64,000 nt of DNA, from assembly GCA_965203135.1 (NCBI GenBank), contig CBDBBO010000001.1, positions 682,001 to 746,000 of the forward strand, in the 5' to 3' direction. Shown in pieces: positions 34,008 through 41,135 of this stretch. Each line of letters begins with the position of its first letter. Within the stretch, counting starts at the first letter, position 1. The position numbers and the translations under genes are program-made. The DNA is from CATOSD01 sp965203135 (GTDB lineage Bacteria; Chloroflexota; Dehalococcoidia; Lucifugimonadales; CATOSD01). The notes under the pieces were generated by a model. It had not been told where the DNA came from. It did no database searches and saw only the letters and a program-made list of their open reading frames with translations.

Positions 34008-34816
34008 GGTCCCAGCAGCCCTTCGCTCAGCAGTTCCTCGATTACCTGGGCGGCGCCGTCCTGGTCAATGGGAGGCGCGATCCTGTCGGCCACGGCGAGC
34101 GTCTCGTCCACCGCGCCGTCGATGGCCACGGCGAGGCCGGCCCAGCTCAGCATGTGGACGTCGTTGTAGCCGTTGCCGAAGGCGATGGTCTCGTCGGGGC
34201 GGATGCCGAGTCGGGCACACAGCCAGCCCAGGGCCTTGTGCTTGCCGCCGCGGGGGTTGAGGATTTCGCAGAAGTGGGGAAGCGACCGGGTGACGTGCAG
34301 GCTCGAGTCGAACCGGCCTATGAGGCTAGCCTCGAGGTCACGGATAGCGTCGTCGCCGCCGACCACGACGAGCCGCGTGAAGCCCAGGTGGGCGGCACTG
34401 CGGAGGTCGCCCACGGAGTGCACGACGACGTCGTTGCGCTCGATGTAGCCCTCGATCCAGGGCGAGGACTCGGCCACGTACACGTCGCCGCCGTGGTAGG
34501 CCATCACTTCCAAGCCCCACTCGTCCAGCGCGTCCAGCGCGTCGGAGGTCATGCTCGGGGTGAGCGTGACCTGCCAGAGCACCTCGCCGGTGGCGGGGTC
34601 GGACACCTGGGCGCCTTGGTAGGAGACTATCGGCGTCTCTATGCTCAGTTCAGAGGAAGAGATTACTGCGGACTCGAACATCCTGCCGGTCGCGAGCGTG
34701 ACGTGGACGCCGTTCGCCCTGGCCTGGCCGATGGCGCGGCGGGTACGCGGCGAGAGCGGATACTCGGTGCTGCGAATGGTGCCATCGATGTCCAGGGCGA
34801 TCAGCTTGTAGCCCAT
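34004..34816 (-). CDS. Cof-type HAD hydrolase
   Basis: The 270-residue protein has HAD motif I LDIDGT (Asp9/Asp11), motif II around TLATGRM, and motif IV as FGNGYNDVHML, with a type IIB cap domain between. It dephosphorylates small phosphorylated metabolites, often sugar phosphates or flavin precursors. It is coupled by a 4-nt overlap to the ribokinase gene, which hints at a sugar-phosphate substrate. Start ATG 34816 has GGAGG 8 nt upstream. Motif IV has Asn where GDxxND is usual (GNGYND), a common variant. Confidence 0.87.
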   Translation of the reverse strand: MGYKLIALDIDGTIRSTEYPLSPRTRRAIGQARANGVHVTLATGRMFESAVISSSELSIETPIVSYQGAQVSDPATGEVLWQVTLTPSMTSDALDALDEWGLEVMAYHGGDVYVAESSPWIEGYIERNDVVVHSVGDLRSAAHLGFTRLVVVGGDDAIRDLEASLIGRFDSSLHVTRSLPHFCEILNPRGGKHKALGWLCARLGIRPDETIAFGNGYNDVHMLSWAGLAVAIDGAVDETLAVADRIAPPIDQDGAAQVIEELLSEGLLGP

Positions 34817-34873
34817 AGGGGGCGGGCCTCCTGTCAATGTATGAACCCTATGTTATAGAATTCGCACCAGGAA

Positions 34874-34897
34874 GGGCGGGTTTGAAACCTGTCCCTA
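34874..34897. repeat. GGGCGGGTTT-type palindrome, degenerate
   Basis: GGGCGGGTTTGAAACCTGTCCCTA: a degenerate copy of the palindrome seen at 1018-1038. Confidence 0.55.
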
Positions 34898-34934
34898 CCA
34901 GAGAGAGGGGACACTGTTCTTTCGGGAGATCATC

Positions 34935-35030
34935 GTGAAACTAACGCCTCGCAGGGTGTGGTGGCTCATCGTGCTGCCGGTGGCGCTGTTCGTGCTCATC
35001 ATGGCGCTGAGGTCGGCGCCGCCCTCGTGA
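34935..35030 (+). CDS. Possible 31-residue single-TM microprotein
   Basis: GTG 34935 is preceded by GGGAG at 7-8 nt and opens a frame of 31 codons. The product has a basic N-terminus (KLTPRR), one strong TM helix (VWWLIVLPVALFVLIMAL) and the tail RSAPPS. It overlaps the 3' end of pyrD on the opposite strand by 32 nt. The positive-inside rule puts the N-terminus in the cytoplasm. The ribosome site plus a clean TM profile are the only support. Confidence 0.45.
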   Translation: MKLTPRRVWWLIVLPVALFVLIMALRSAPPS

Positions 35031-36063
35031 GCGGTTCCTCCTGCCGCAGCAGCGCGGCCAGCCCGCTGTTTATCTCTCTGGCGATGCCGGGGCCTCGATA
35101 GACCATGCCGGTGTATAGTTGCACGGTGGTCGCGCCCGCCAGCAGCGCGGCGTAGGCTTCCCCGGCGGACGATATGCCGCCGCAGGCGTTGATGGCGAGG
35201 CGACGGCCGACCTCGGCCCTGACGTCCGCCACCATACGCAGCGTGTCCTCGAACACCACCCTGCCGCTTACGCCGCCGGACCCGACGGCCAGCCGGGAGT
35301 CGCGTGCGGGCCAGGTGTTGGAGACGGTCAGCGCGTCGGCGCCCATGTGCTCGCAGACGCCCGCGAGGGCCAGAACCCTCTGCCTCGCGGCGTCGTCATC
35401 GGGGCGGCCCGGCGCGTAGGGAGGCAGCTTGACGAACAGCGGCCTCGAGCGGCGCTCATTTACCCTGTCGAGAAGGTCGGTGAGGGCTGCGGGCTGCTGG
35501 AACACTCGTATTCCCTGTGTGTTGGGCGAGCTGATATTGACCTCGACGGCGTCGCAGAACGGCTCGACGGCGCGGTGGCACGCTACTATCTCTTCCGGCG
35601 CGACTCCGGAGACGCTGACGACCACAGGGGCGTCTCCCAGCCGTCCGCGGTCGCGACGCAGCCGGCTTACGGCGTACTCGACACCCACGTTGGGGAAGCC
35701 CATGGCGTTGATGAGCGACTCGTCGGCTTCGTAGCGCAGCAAGCGCGGCGAGGGGTTGCCGGGCCGCGGCTGTAGGGTGACGGTGCCGCCGGTGACATAG
35801 CCGAAACCGAGCGCGGCGAGGGACGGCAACATGTCGCAGTTCTTGTCGAAGCCGGCCGCGACGCCCACCGGGTTACGCAGGGGCAGCCCGGCGAGTTCCG
35901 TGCGCAGGGCCGGATCGCGAACCGTCAGGTAGGGCGAGAGCCTCTCCCACAGCCAGTGCTGCCGGAGGGCGGCGGCGCTCACATCATGGGCGGTCTCTGC
36001 GTCGACGCGGAAGAACAGGCCCCGGGCGAGGGCGCGGAACGAGCTAGGGTTGAGGATTAGCAA
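34999..36063 (-). CDS. pyrD: Dihydroorotate dehydrogenase, quinone-dependent (class 2)
   Basis: The 354-residue flavoprotein oxidises dihydroorotate to orotate in pyrimidine synthesis and passes electrons to membrane quinone. The N-terminal helical extension (LILNPSSFRALARGLFFRV) is the membrane/quinone module of class 2. FMN and substrate motifs include NPVGVAAGFDKN, NAMGFPN, the catalytic-Ser region NISSPNTQG and FVKLPPY. It would feed electrons into the same quinone pool as the Alternative Complex III encoded at 40-48 kb. It starts 19 nt after the AhpD-like gene. Confidence 0.94.
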   Translation of the reverse strand: MLILNPSSFRALARGLFFRVDAETAHDVSAAALRQHWLWERLSPYLTVRDPALRTELAGLPLRNPVGVAAGFDKNCDMLPSLAALGFGYVTGGTVTLQPRPGNPSPRLLRYEADESLINAMGFPNVGVEYAVSRLRRDRGRLGDAPVVVSVSGVAPEEIVACHRAVEPFCDAVEVNISSPNTQGIRVFQQPAALTDLLDRVNERRSRPLFVKLPPYAPGRPDDDAARQRVLALAGVCEHMGADALTVSNTWPARDSRLAVGSGGVSGRVVFEDTLRMVADVRAEVGRRLAINACGGISSAGEAYAALLAGATTVQLYTGMVYRGPGIAREINSGLAALLRQEEPLTRAAPTSAP

Positions 36064-36082
36064 TCTCGAAAGTGCCTCCCAG

Positions 36083-36628
36083 CTACGGCAGGCGGGGCGC
36101 TCCGGCGTCGGGCTCGACCTGGAAGGCGTTCAGCGCGCAGGCCAGCATGCCGTAGTAGCCCATGGTGGCGGTGAGCTCGGTGACGCCCTGCTCGCCGAAT
36201 CGCGCCTTGGCCGCCTCGAAGGTGGCGTCGGAGACGCGCTTCGAGCGGAACAGCTCGCGGGCGTAGCCCACTATCACCGCCTCGTCCTCGGTCAGGTCGT
36301 CGAGGGAGCCTCTTTGGGCGACGACCTCCACCGCCTCGGGGCGGACGCCAGCGTCCAGCGCGAGGCCCCGGTGCGCCGACCACTCGTAATCGCAGTCGAA
36401 CTCGCGCGACGTGGAGATAATGGCCAGTTCGCGGTCCGCGGCGCCGAGGGTGGACTCGAAGCGGATGTAGGCGCCGAGGTGCGCGGCTCGTCCGGCCACC
36501 TCGGGCGAGTTGAGCAGCACCGAGAAGGGGCCGTTGATCTGGCCGCGGCTGGAGGCTATCGAGTCTACGATGGACGCCTTGTCCGCGGGGACCTGGTCTT
36601 TGCTGGTTATGATGGGCACTCGGGTCAT
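36083..36628 (-). CDS. Carboxymuconolactone decarboxylase/AhpD-like protein
   Basis: The 181-residue helical protein carries the family region ELAIISTSREFDCDYEWSAH. Only one Cys of the CxxC peroxidase pair is present, with Trp and His nearby. Such single-Cys members are common in actinobacteria and chloroflexi, and their reaction is not known. Start ATG 36628 has AGGAG upstream; ATG 36694 lies in a repeat element and is rejected. It sits between the CocE gene and pyrD on the same strand. Confidence 0.82.
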   Translation of the reverse strand: MTRVPIITSKDQVPADKASIVDSIASSRGQINGPFSVLLNSPEVAGRAAHLGAYIRFESTLGAADRELAIISTSREFDCDYEWSAHRGLALDAGVRPEAVEVVAQRGSLDDLTEDEAVIVGYARELFRSKRVSDATFEAAKARFGEQGVTELTATMGYYGMLACALNAFQVEPDAGAPRLP

Positions 36629-36666
36629 TTGGTGTTTCTCCTGTGTTGTTTTCTCCGTAGCGGCCT

Positions 36667-36708
36667 CACCCCCATCCTGACCTTCCCCCATCAAGGGGGA
36701 AGGGACTA
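36667..36708 (-). repeat. Dispersed palindromic repeat, inverted copy
   Basis: CACCCCCATCCTGACC followed by TTCCCCCATCAAGGGGGAAGGGACTA: the family consensus in inverted orientation. The stop codon of the CocE gene (36706-36708) is the last triplet of the element, so it arrived at, or forms, that gene's end. Confidence 0.85.
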
Positions 36709-38448
36709 CGCGCCCGCCGGTATGACCGGCAGCAGCACGTGCGACGGCCGCTCGCTGTCGTGGTAGATGGTCTGGGTGGCTATCTGCGTCTCGCTGTCCT
36801 TGCCGAACTCGTTTCCCGTGTTGGGGTTACGGTCGAACTGCGGGAAGTTGCTGCTGGAGATCTCGACGCCTATGCGGTGTCCCGCCACGAAGCAGTTGCT
36901 GGTGGACCAGAGGTCTATGGTGAACTTGTACACCTCGCCCGGCGTCATCAACTCGGGCTTCTCCCACGAGTCGCGGTAGCGCGCGCGTATGATGCCCTGG
37001 GCCACGTTGATGGCCTTGCCGCCGGGATGGACATCGACGAGCTTGGCGGTGAAGTCGGTGTCGGGCGCGGTGGACGATGCGTACAGCACCACGGAGACCG
37101 GTCCGGTCACCTCCACGTCTTCCTCCAGGACGTCGGTGGTGTACACCAGCACGTCGGGCCGCCACTCGGCCTGCTGTTGGTCGCGCGGCCCCATCGACAC
37201 GGGCGTGACGTCCTCCGAGCAGCAGGTGCTGCCGCCGATGGTCATCACGGGGTGCTGCGGGTCGTACTGGTAGCTGTCGACAGGCTCGTCCACAGGGGCG
37301 TCCGTGCTCAGGCTGCCGTCACCGAACGAGGAGTTGGCGTTGCCGCCGCCGCGCAGATAGAAGGGCGTGTACTCGGTGCCGGGGATGGGCCAGTCGGCGG
37401 CGCGGCGCCATTGGTTCCTGCCCATCACGAACACGTTGACCGGCGGCTCGTCGGTAATGCCGTTCCTGATCCCCTTCAGCCAGTAGTCGAACCACCTTAC
37501 GTGCTCCTGCCGCAGGTCGACCTTCACGTCCTCGCCGAAGTCTACCTCGCCGGTTACCCGGTTTGCGCCCTTGTTGCCGCAGTTGTGTATCCAGGGGCCT
37601 ATAGTGATGCGCTGGTTGCCCTTGCCGGGGGAGCGTCCGTGTTTGTTGACGCCCATGAAGTTGTTGAGGGTTGACTGGAGGAACACGTCGTACCAACCGC
37701 CCAAACCGTATGCGGGAACCGACACGTCGGCATAGTGCTCCTCGACGGGCCGGAGGTCGCGCCAGTAGTCGCCGTAACTGGGATTTTGGATCCAGTCCTT
37801 CCACAGCTCGGAGTGGCGGCCGGCCGCCTCGTCCATGGTGATGAGGGGCAGATGCCAGTGGAGCGTGGTCAGGTGGTTGCTCTCGGGCATCCACAGGTAC
37901 TGCACCTGGTTGGTGCGGGTGTGCATCTGGATGGCGCCCCAGCGCAGGTTGAAGGCGAGCTGGAACGCTCCGCCGGTGTACACCCAGTTGTGGTAGAAGT
38001 TGGAGTATCCGACCTGGGGCACCATCGCCTTGAGGTACTGGCTGCGCAGCGGAGCGGCCTGCCACTGCACCATCGCCACGTAGGAGCCGCCGGCGGTGCC
38101 CACGTTGCGGTCGCACCAGGGCTGCGCGCCTATCCACTCCTGGGTGTCGTAGCCGTCCTGCGCCTCGTGGACAAACGGATACCACTCGCCGTCGGAGTCC
38201 CAGCGGCCCCGCACGTCCTGGGAGACGACGGCGTAGCCGCGCGAGGCGAAGTAGAGGCAGTCCTGCACCACGCCCTCGGCGTTGTTGTTGTAGGGCGTGC
38301 GGATGAGGATGGCCGGAAACGGCCCTTCCGCGTCGGGCAGGTACACATCGGTGGAGAGGCGCACGCCGTCGCGCATGGGCACGTCGAGGGCGTACATCAT
38401 CCTGACTTCGTGAATCGGCTGGGAGATTTCGACTTTTTCGGCGACCAT
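36706..38448 (-). CDS. CocE/NonD-family alpha/beta hydrolase
   Basis: The 580-residue serine hydrolase has an X-Pro dipeptidyl-peptidase-like alpha/beta domain with the nucleophile in GGSYVAM (Ser122). A helical cap follows, then a C-terminal jelly-roll domain (about 370-580, with WRPDVLVYTTDVLEEDVEVT). A His candidate lies in GPWIHN. Members cleave cocaine, beta-lactam esters or acyl-amino acid esters. No signal peptide is seen from the chosen start ATG 38448 (GGAGGAG upstream); upstream in-frame codons give a low-complexity extension and were rejected. Natural substrate unknown. Confidence 0.88.
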   Translation of the reverse strand: MVAEKVEISQPIHEVRMMYALDVPMRDGVRLSTDVYLPDAEGPFPAILIRTPYNNNAEGVVQDCLYFASRGYAVVSQDVRGRWDSDGEWYPFVHEAQDGYDTQEWIGAQPWCDRNVGTAGGSYVAMVQWQAAPLRSQYLKAMVPQVGYSNFYHNWVYTGGAFQLAFNLRWGAIQMHTRTNQVQYLWMPESNHLTTLHWHLPLITMDEAAGRHSELWKDWIQNPSYGDYWRDLRPVEEHYADVSVPAYGLGGWYDVFLQSTLNNFMGVNKHGRSPGKGNQRITIGPWIHNCGNKGANRVTGEVDFGEDVKVDLRQEHVRWFDYWLKGIRNGITDEPPVNVFVMGRNQWRRAADWPIPGTEYTPFYLRGGGNANSSFGDGSLSTDAPVDEPVDSYQYDPQHPVMTIGGSTCCSEDVTPVSMGPRDQQQAEWRPDVLVYTTDVLEEDVEVTGPVSVVLYASSTAPDTDFTAKLVDVHPGGKAINVAQGIIRARYRDSWEKPELMTPGEVYKFTIDLWSTSNCFVAGHRIGVEISSSNFPQFDRNPNTGNEFGKDSETQIATQTIYHDSERPSHVLLPVIPAGA

Positions 38449-38558
38449 AGCCCGATACTCCTCCTGAATTCTGGGACGGGCGCACAGCGCGCTCGCGGTG
38501 GGTGTATGGGTGTAAATGTAACACACAGGCGTGGCGCGATGGGAAGCCGGTCGCGCGC

Positions 38559-39965
38559 CTAGCTTGTTTCCGCTCTCATAGCCGAAATGCTGTTCAGCAT
38601 GGCCTGGCCGAACCCGTCCATTGGCTTTATGGCACCGCATATCCGGCTCAGGTCTTCGAGTCGTTCGCGCTTCTCCTCTTCGTCAGTCACTTCCTCTCCG
38701 TACAGCAGAGCGAAGGCGGCGTCGGGATGCAGAATCGGAGCCTTGCGGGCGATGACTTGCAGGTACTGCCGGTGGGAACGACGCACCGCTTCTTCGGCGT
38801 TGACGGCGGGATACACCGGCACGTCCAGGTCCTCGGGAATGCGGAGGAATGAGCCTGTCGCGGCGTGCTCGGTAAAGGCGAAGCAGCGGCCGAAGTTCAG
38901 CGTGTACAGGAACTTCTGGATCATCTGGCGGGAGAAGTTAAGGTTGTTGTCTATCGCGTGATACTCCAGGTGTTCCCTTATCGCGTCGAAATGTATGCCG
39001 TATGCCCCGCGCTCCTCGAAGTGCGCCCACACCACGTCTATGAACTCGCGGCGCGTTCCCCACGGCAGCAGCGGAATCCTCTCGTACTGGAGGATAGCCC
39101 GGTAGCTAGCCGTGATGGCGTCCACCGAGGAGGAAAAGTCGTAACTCGGCGATACAATCTGAGGCCTGGCGATGGCCGGTGCGGACACCTCTCTCGCGAC
39201 GCTCAGCGTAAAGTCGGAGCCGGGAATCTCCGTGACCCGCACGTAGCCGGACTCCTGGGCGCCCAGGGCCAGTTCCTTCATGGTCTGCCGGTAGCGAGCC
39301 AGATCGTATGCCGGAGACAGTTGCCGCATCATCACATTCACCGAAGCCCCGGTCGCCACTCTTCCCTCTCGAATCAGCGCCTCCACGGCTCGCCGCATGA
39401 GTGCGTAAGCCTCGACGGGGTCTGGCAGCGGCACCGGCTCCGTCGCCTCGCCGAGGGCCTCGTCGGACACCGGCGGCACCAGGTCGTCGTAGAACACGAA
39501 CGAGTCGCACGCCTCGACGAGCACCCGGCTGACGCCGGCCTCCACGCCCATGCCCATGACGAATACGCCGTAACGCTTCAGCTTCTGCACCAGGGGCACG
39601 TAGTCCCTGTCGCCGCCGACTATGACCATGGCTTCAGGCCGGACCGGGGAAAACACCATTTCGAGCGCGTCGACGGTTAGCTGGATATCGGCGGTGTTCT
39701 TGTGCTCCCGGCTGGCGTTGGAAGTGGGGAGCTGCACCAACTCGATAGCGTTGGCCCTGAAGTCGCCGAGGACCGGCCTCAAAAAGTTCGCCGTCCAGTC
39801 CGCGTACGCCTTCGACGACATAACGGTGCCCTGCTGCCGCGCGCGGTCGATAATCAGGGATAGCTCGAAAGGCAGGCCCGAGTTCTGGGCCAGTATCAAA
39901 ATGTTGTCTACGTCGATAAAGAGCGCCACGCGCCTTATGGCCGCCTGTGTGCCTGACTCCACCAT
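38559..39965 (-). CDS. NYN-domain ribonuclease-like protein with LOTUS/OST-HTH domain
   Basis: The 468-residue protein starts with a NYN (PIN-like) nuclease domain of the LabA/DUF88 type: VALFIDVDNI with Asp18/Asp20, NTADIQLTVDALE and MVIVGGDRDYVPLVQKL. All acidic residues for metal binding are in place. Residues about 185-250 (AVEALIREGRVATGASVNVM onward) resemble an OST-HTH/LOTUS RNA-binding domain, and a second such unit may lie near 285-375. It is probably an RNA-processing nuclease. Start ATG 39965 has GGGGGTGAT upstream. It diverges from the Alternative Complex III operon. Confidence 0.82.
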   Translation of the reverse strand: MVESGTQAAIRRVALFIDVDNILILAQNSGLPFELSLIIDRARQQGTVMSSKAYADWTANFLRPVLGDFRANAIELVQLPTSNASREHKNTADIQLTVDALEMVFSPVRPEAMVIVGGDRDYVPLVQKLKRYGVFVMGMGVEAGVSRVLVEACDSFVFYDDLVPPVSDEALGEATEPVPLPDPVEAYALMRRAVEALIREGRVATGASVNVMMRQLSPAYDLARYRQTMKELALGAQESGYVRVTEIPGSDFTLSVAREVSAPAIARPQIVSPSYDFSSSVDAITASYRAILQYERIPLLPWGTRREFIDVVWAHFEERGAYGIHFDAIREHLEYHAIDNNLNFSRQMIQKFLYTLNFGRCFAFTEHAATGSFLRIPEDLDVPVYPAVNAEEAVRRSHRQYLQVIARKAPILHPDAAFALLYGEEVTDEEEKRERLEDLSRICGAIKPMDGFGQAMLNSISAMRAETS

Positions 39966-40100
39966 GTGGAAATCACCCCCTTACTTCAAGGTCGAACAAG
40001 GCTCCGCGAGTTCCGCGAGTGTGGGAGCCGCAGCCCCATTGTACCAAGCGTGGGCCTTCCGTGTACCGGCCGTGTAGCGGCCCGCAAGCCCCGCAAAGTC

Positions 40101-40128
40101 TTGACACTTCCGCGCTACGTGTGATAAT
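40101..40128 (+). promoter_or_regulatory. Strong promoter of the Alternative Complex III operon
   Basis: A perfect TTGACA (40101-40106), a 16-nt spacer and GATAAT (40123-40128), with the extended -10 dinucleotide TG at 40120-40121. The first gene of the operon starts at 40185. Confidence 0.7.
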
Positions 40129-40184
40129 TTTCACGCGGCGGCTGGCGGGGCCGGATTCCAACTTTGGGTTAGGAACTGTACTGA

Positions 40185-40475
40185 ATGGATCCAACGGCGT
40201 TGGGGCCTTCCGAGTGGAGCGAAGTAAGCAAACTGCTTATCAACCTCTGGTTCGTGGTGCTGTTCGTGGTGATATTCGCCACCAACATGCTACTGGGTCA
40301 CAACTTCATACCCTCACTGGTGGCCTCCGGCCATGTTCCCGCAAGCCTGCAAAGGGTACGGCCGCTCTTCTACGCGCTCGCGATAGCGTCCTTTTGCGCT
40401 GCCATCTACTTCCTCGTTCAGGTCATAGACTACGCCGGCGTGCTCAGGCGCATCTACGAGTCCTTCTGGATCTAG
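40185..40475 (+). CDS. Small two-TM membrane protein, first gene of the act operon
   Basis: The 96-residue protein has two clear TM helices (LWFVVLFVVIFATNMLLG and FYALAIASFCAAIYFLVQVI) joined by a short loop with FIPSLVASGHVPASLQRVRP. It is the first gene after the operon promoter and lies 39 nt before actA, so it is likely an accessory subunit or assembly factor of Alternative Complex III. No named Act subunit was matched. Start ATG with AGGA upstream. Confidence 0.75.
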   Translation: MDPTALGPSEWSEVSKLLINLWFVVLFVVIFATNMLLGHNFIPSLVASGHVPASLQRVRPLFYALAIASFCAAIYFLVQVIDYAGVLRRIYESFWI

Positions 40476-40514
40476 CGGGTTGCGCCTGGCCGAAACAAGT
40501 GAGGTTGACCCGAT

Positions 40515-41120
40515 TTGATTCCGGGTGACTTTCAAATCAACAAGCCCCCTCTCAAAAGGCTGCTGGGGTTTGGGCTGCTTGGCCTCGTAGGCCTGGGTGG
40601 ACTGGTCGTCGCCGTGCTGGTTGGGATATTCGTTATCTCTGCTTGGTTCGGCAGGCCGGTGATCTTCGGCTACGACGAGGGACCCGACCAGCCGATCGCC
40701 TTCCCGCACACCACGCACGTGCAGGACCTGGGCATGGACTGCACCTTCTGCCACCGCAACGCCACCAAGGACGCGGCAGCCACAGTGCCCGCGACGGGCC
40801 TTTGCCTTACGTGTCACATGACTGTGGGCGACGGCCTGGAAGAGGTGGAGAAGCTGAGGGAGTACGGGGAGCGCGGCGAGCCGATAAACTGGGTTCGCGT
40901 GCACAGGCTGCCCGACCACGTGCAGTTCGTACACGAGGCTCACATCAGGTTCTTCTCCGAGCGCGACAACGTGTCCGCCTCCGAGGTGTGCTCCACCTGC
41001 CACGGCGACGTGGGCAGCATGGAGAAGGTGAGGCAGGTACGCTCGCTGAAGATGAGCGACTGCGTGGACTGCCACCGCGAGTACGAGGCCCCAACCGACT
41101 GCACCACGTGCCACTACTAG
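40515..41120 (+). CDS. actA: Alternative Complex III pentahaem cytochrome c subunit ActA
   Basis: The 201-residue protein has one N-terminal TM anchor (about 15-43) and five CxxCH haem c sites (Cys76-His80, Cys97-His101, Cys159-His163, Cys183-His187, Cys196-His200), matching the pentahaem ActA. It faces the periplasm and takes part in electron transfer from menaquinol oxidation. The start is TTG 40515, with GAGGT about 11 nt upstream; no ATG is available. It is followed 15 nt later by actB1. Confidence 0.93.
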   Translation: MIPGDFQINKPPLKRLLGFGLLGLVGLGGLVVAVLVGIFVISAWFGRPVIFGYDEGPDQPIAFPHTTHVQDLGMDCTFCHRNATKDAAATVPATGLCLTCHMTVGDGLEEVEKLREYGERGEPINWVRVHRLPDHVQFVHEAHIRFFSERDNVSASEVCSTCHGDVGSMEKVRQVRSLKMSDCVDCHREYEAPTDCTTCHY

Positions 41121-41135
41121 AGGCTGACTAAAAGC

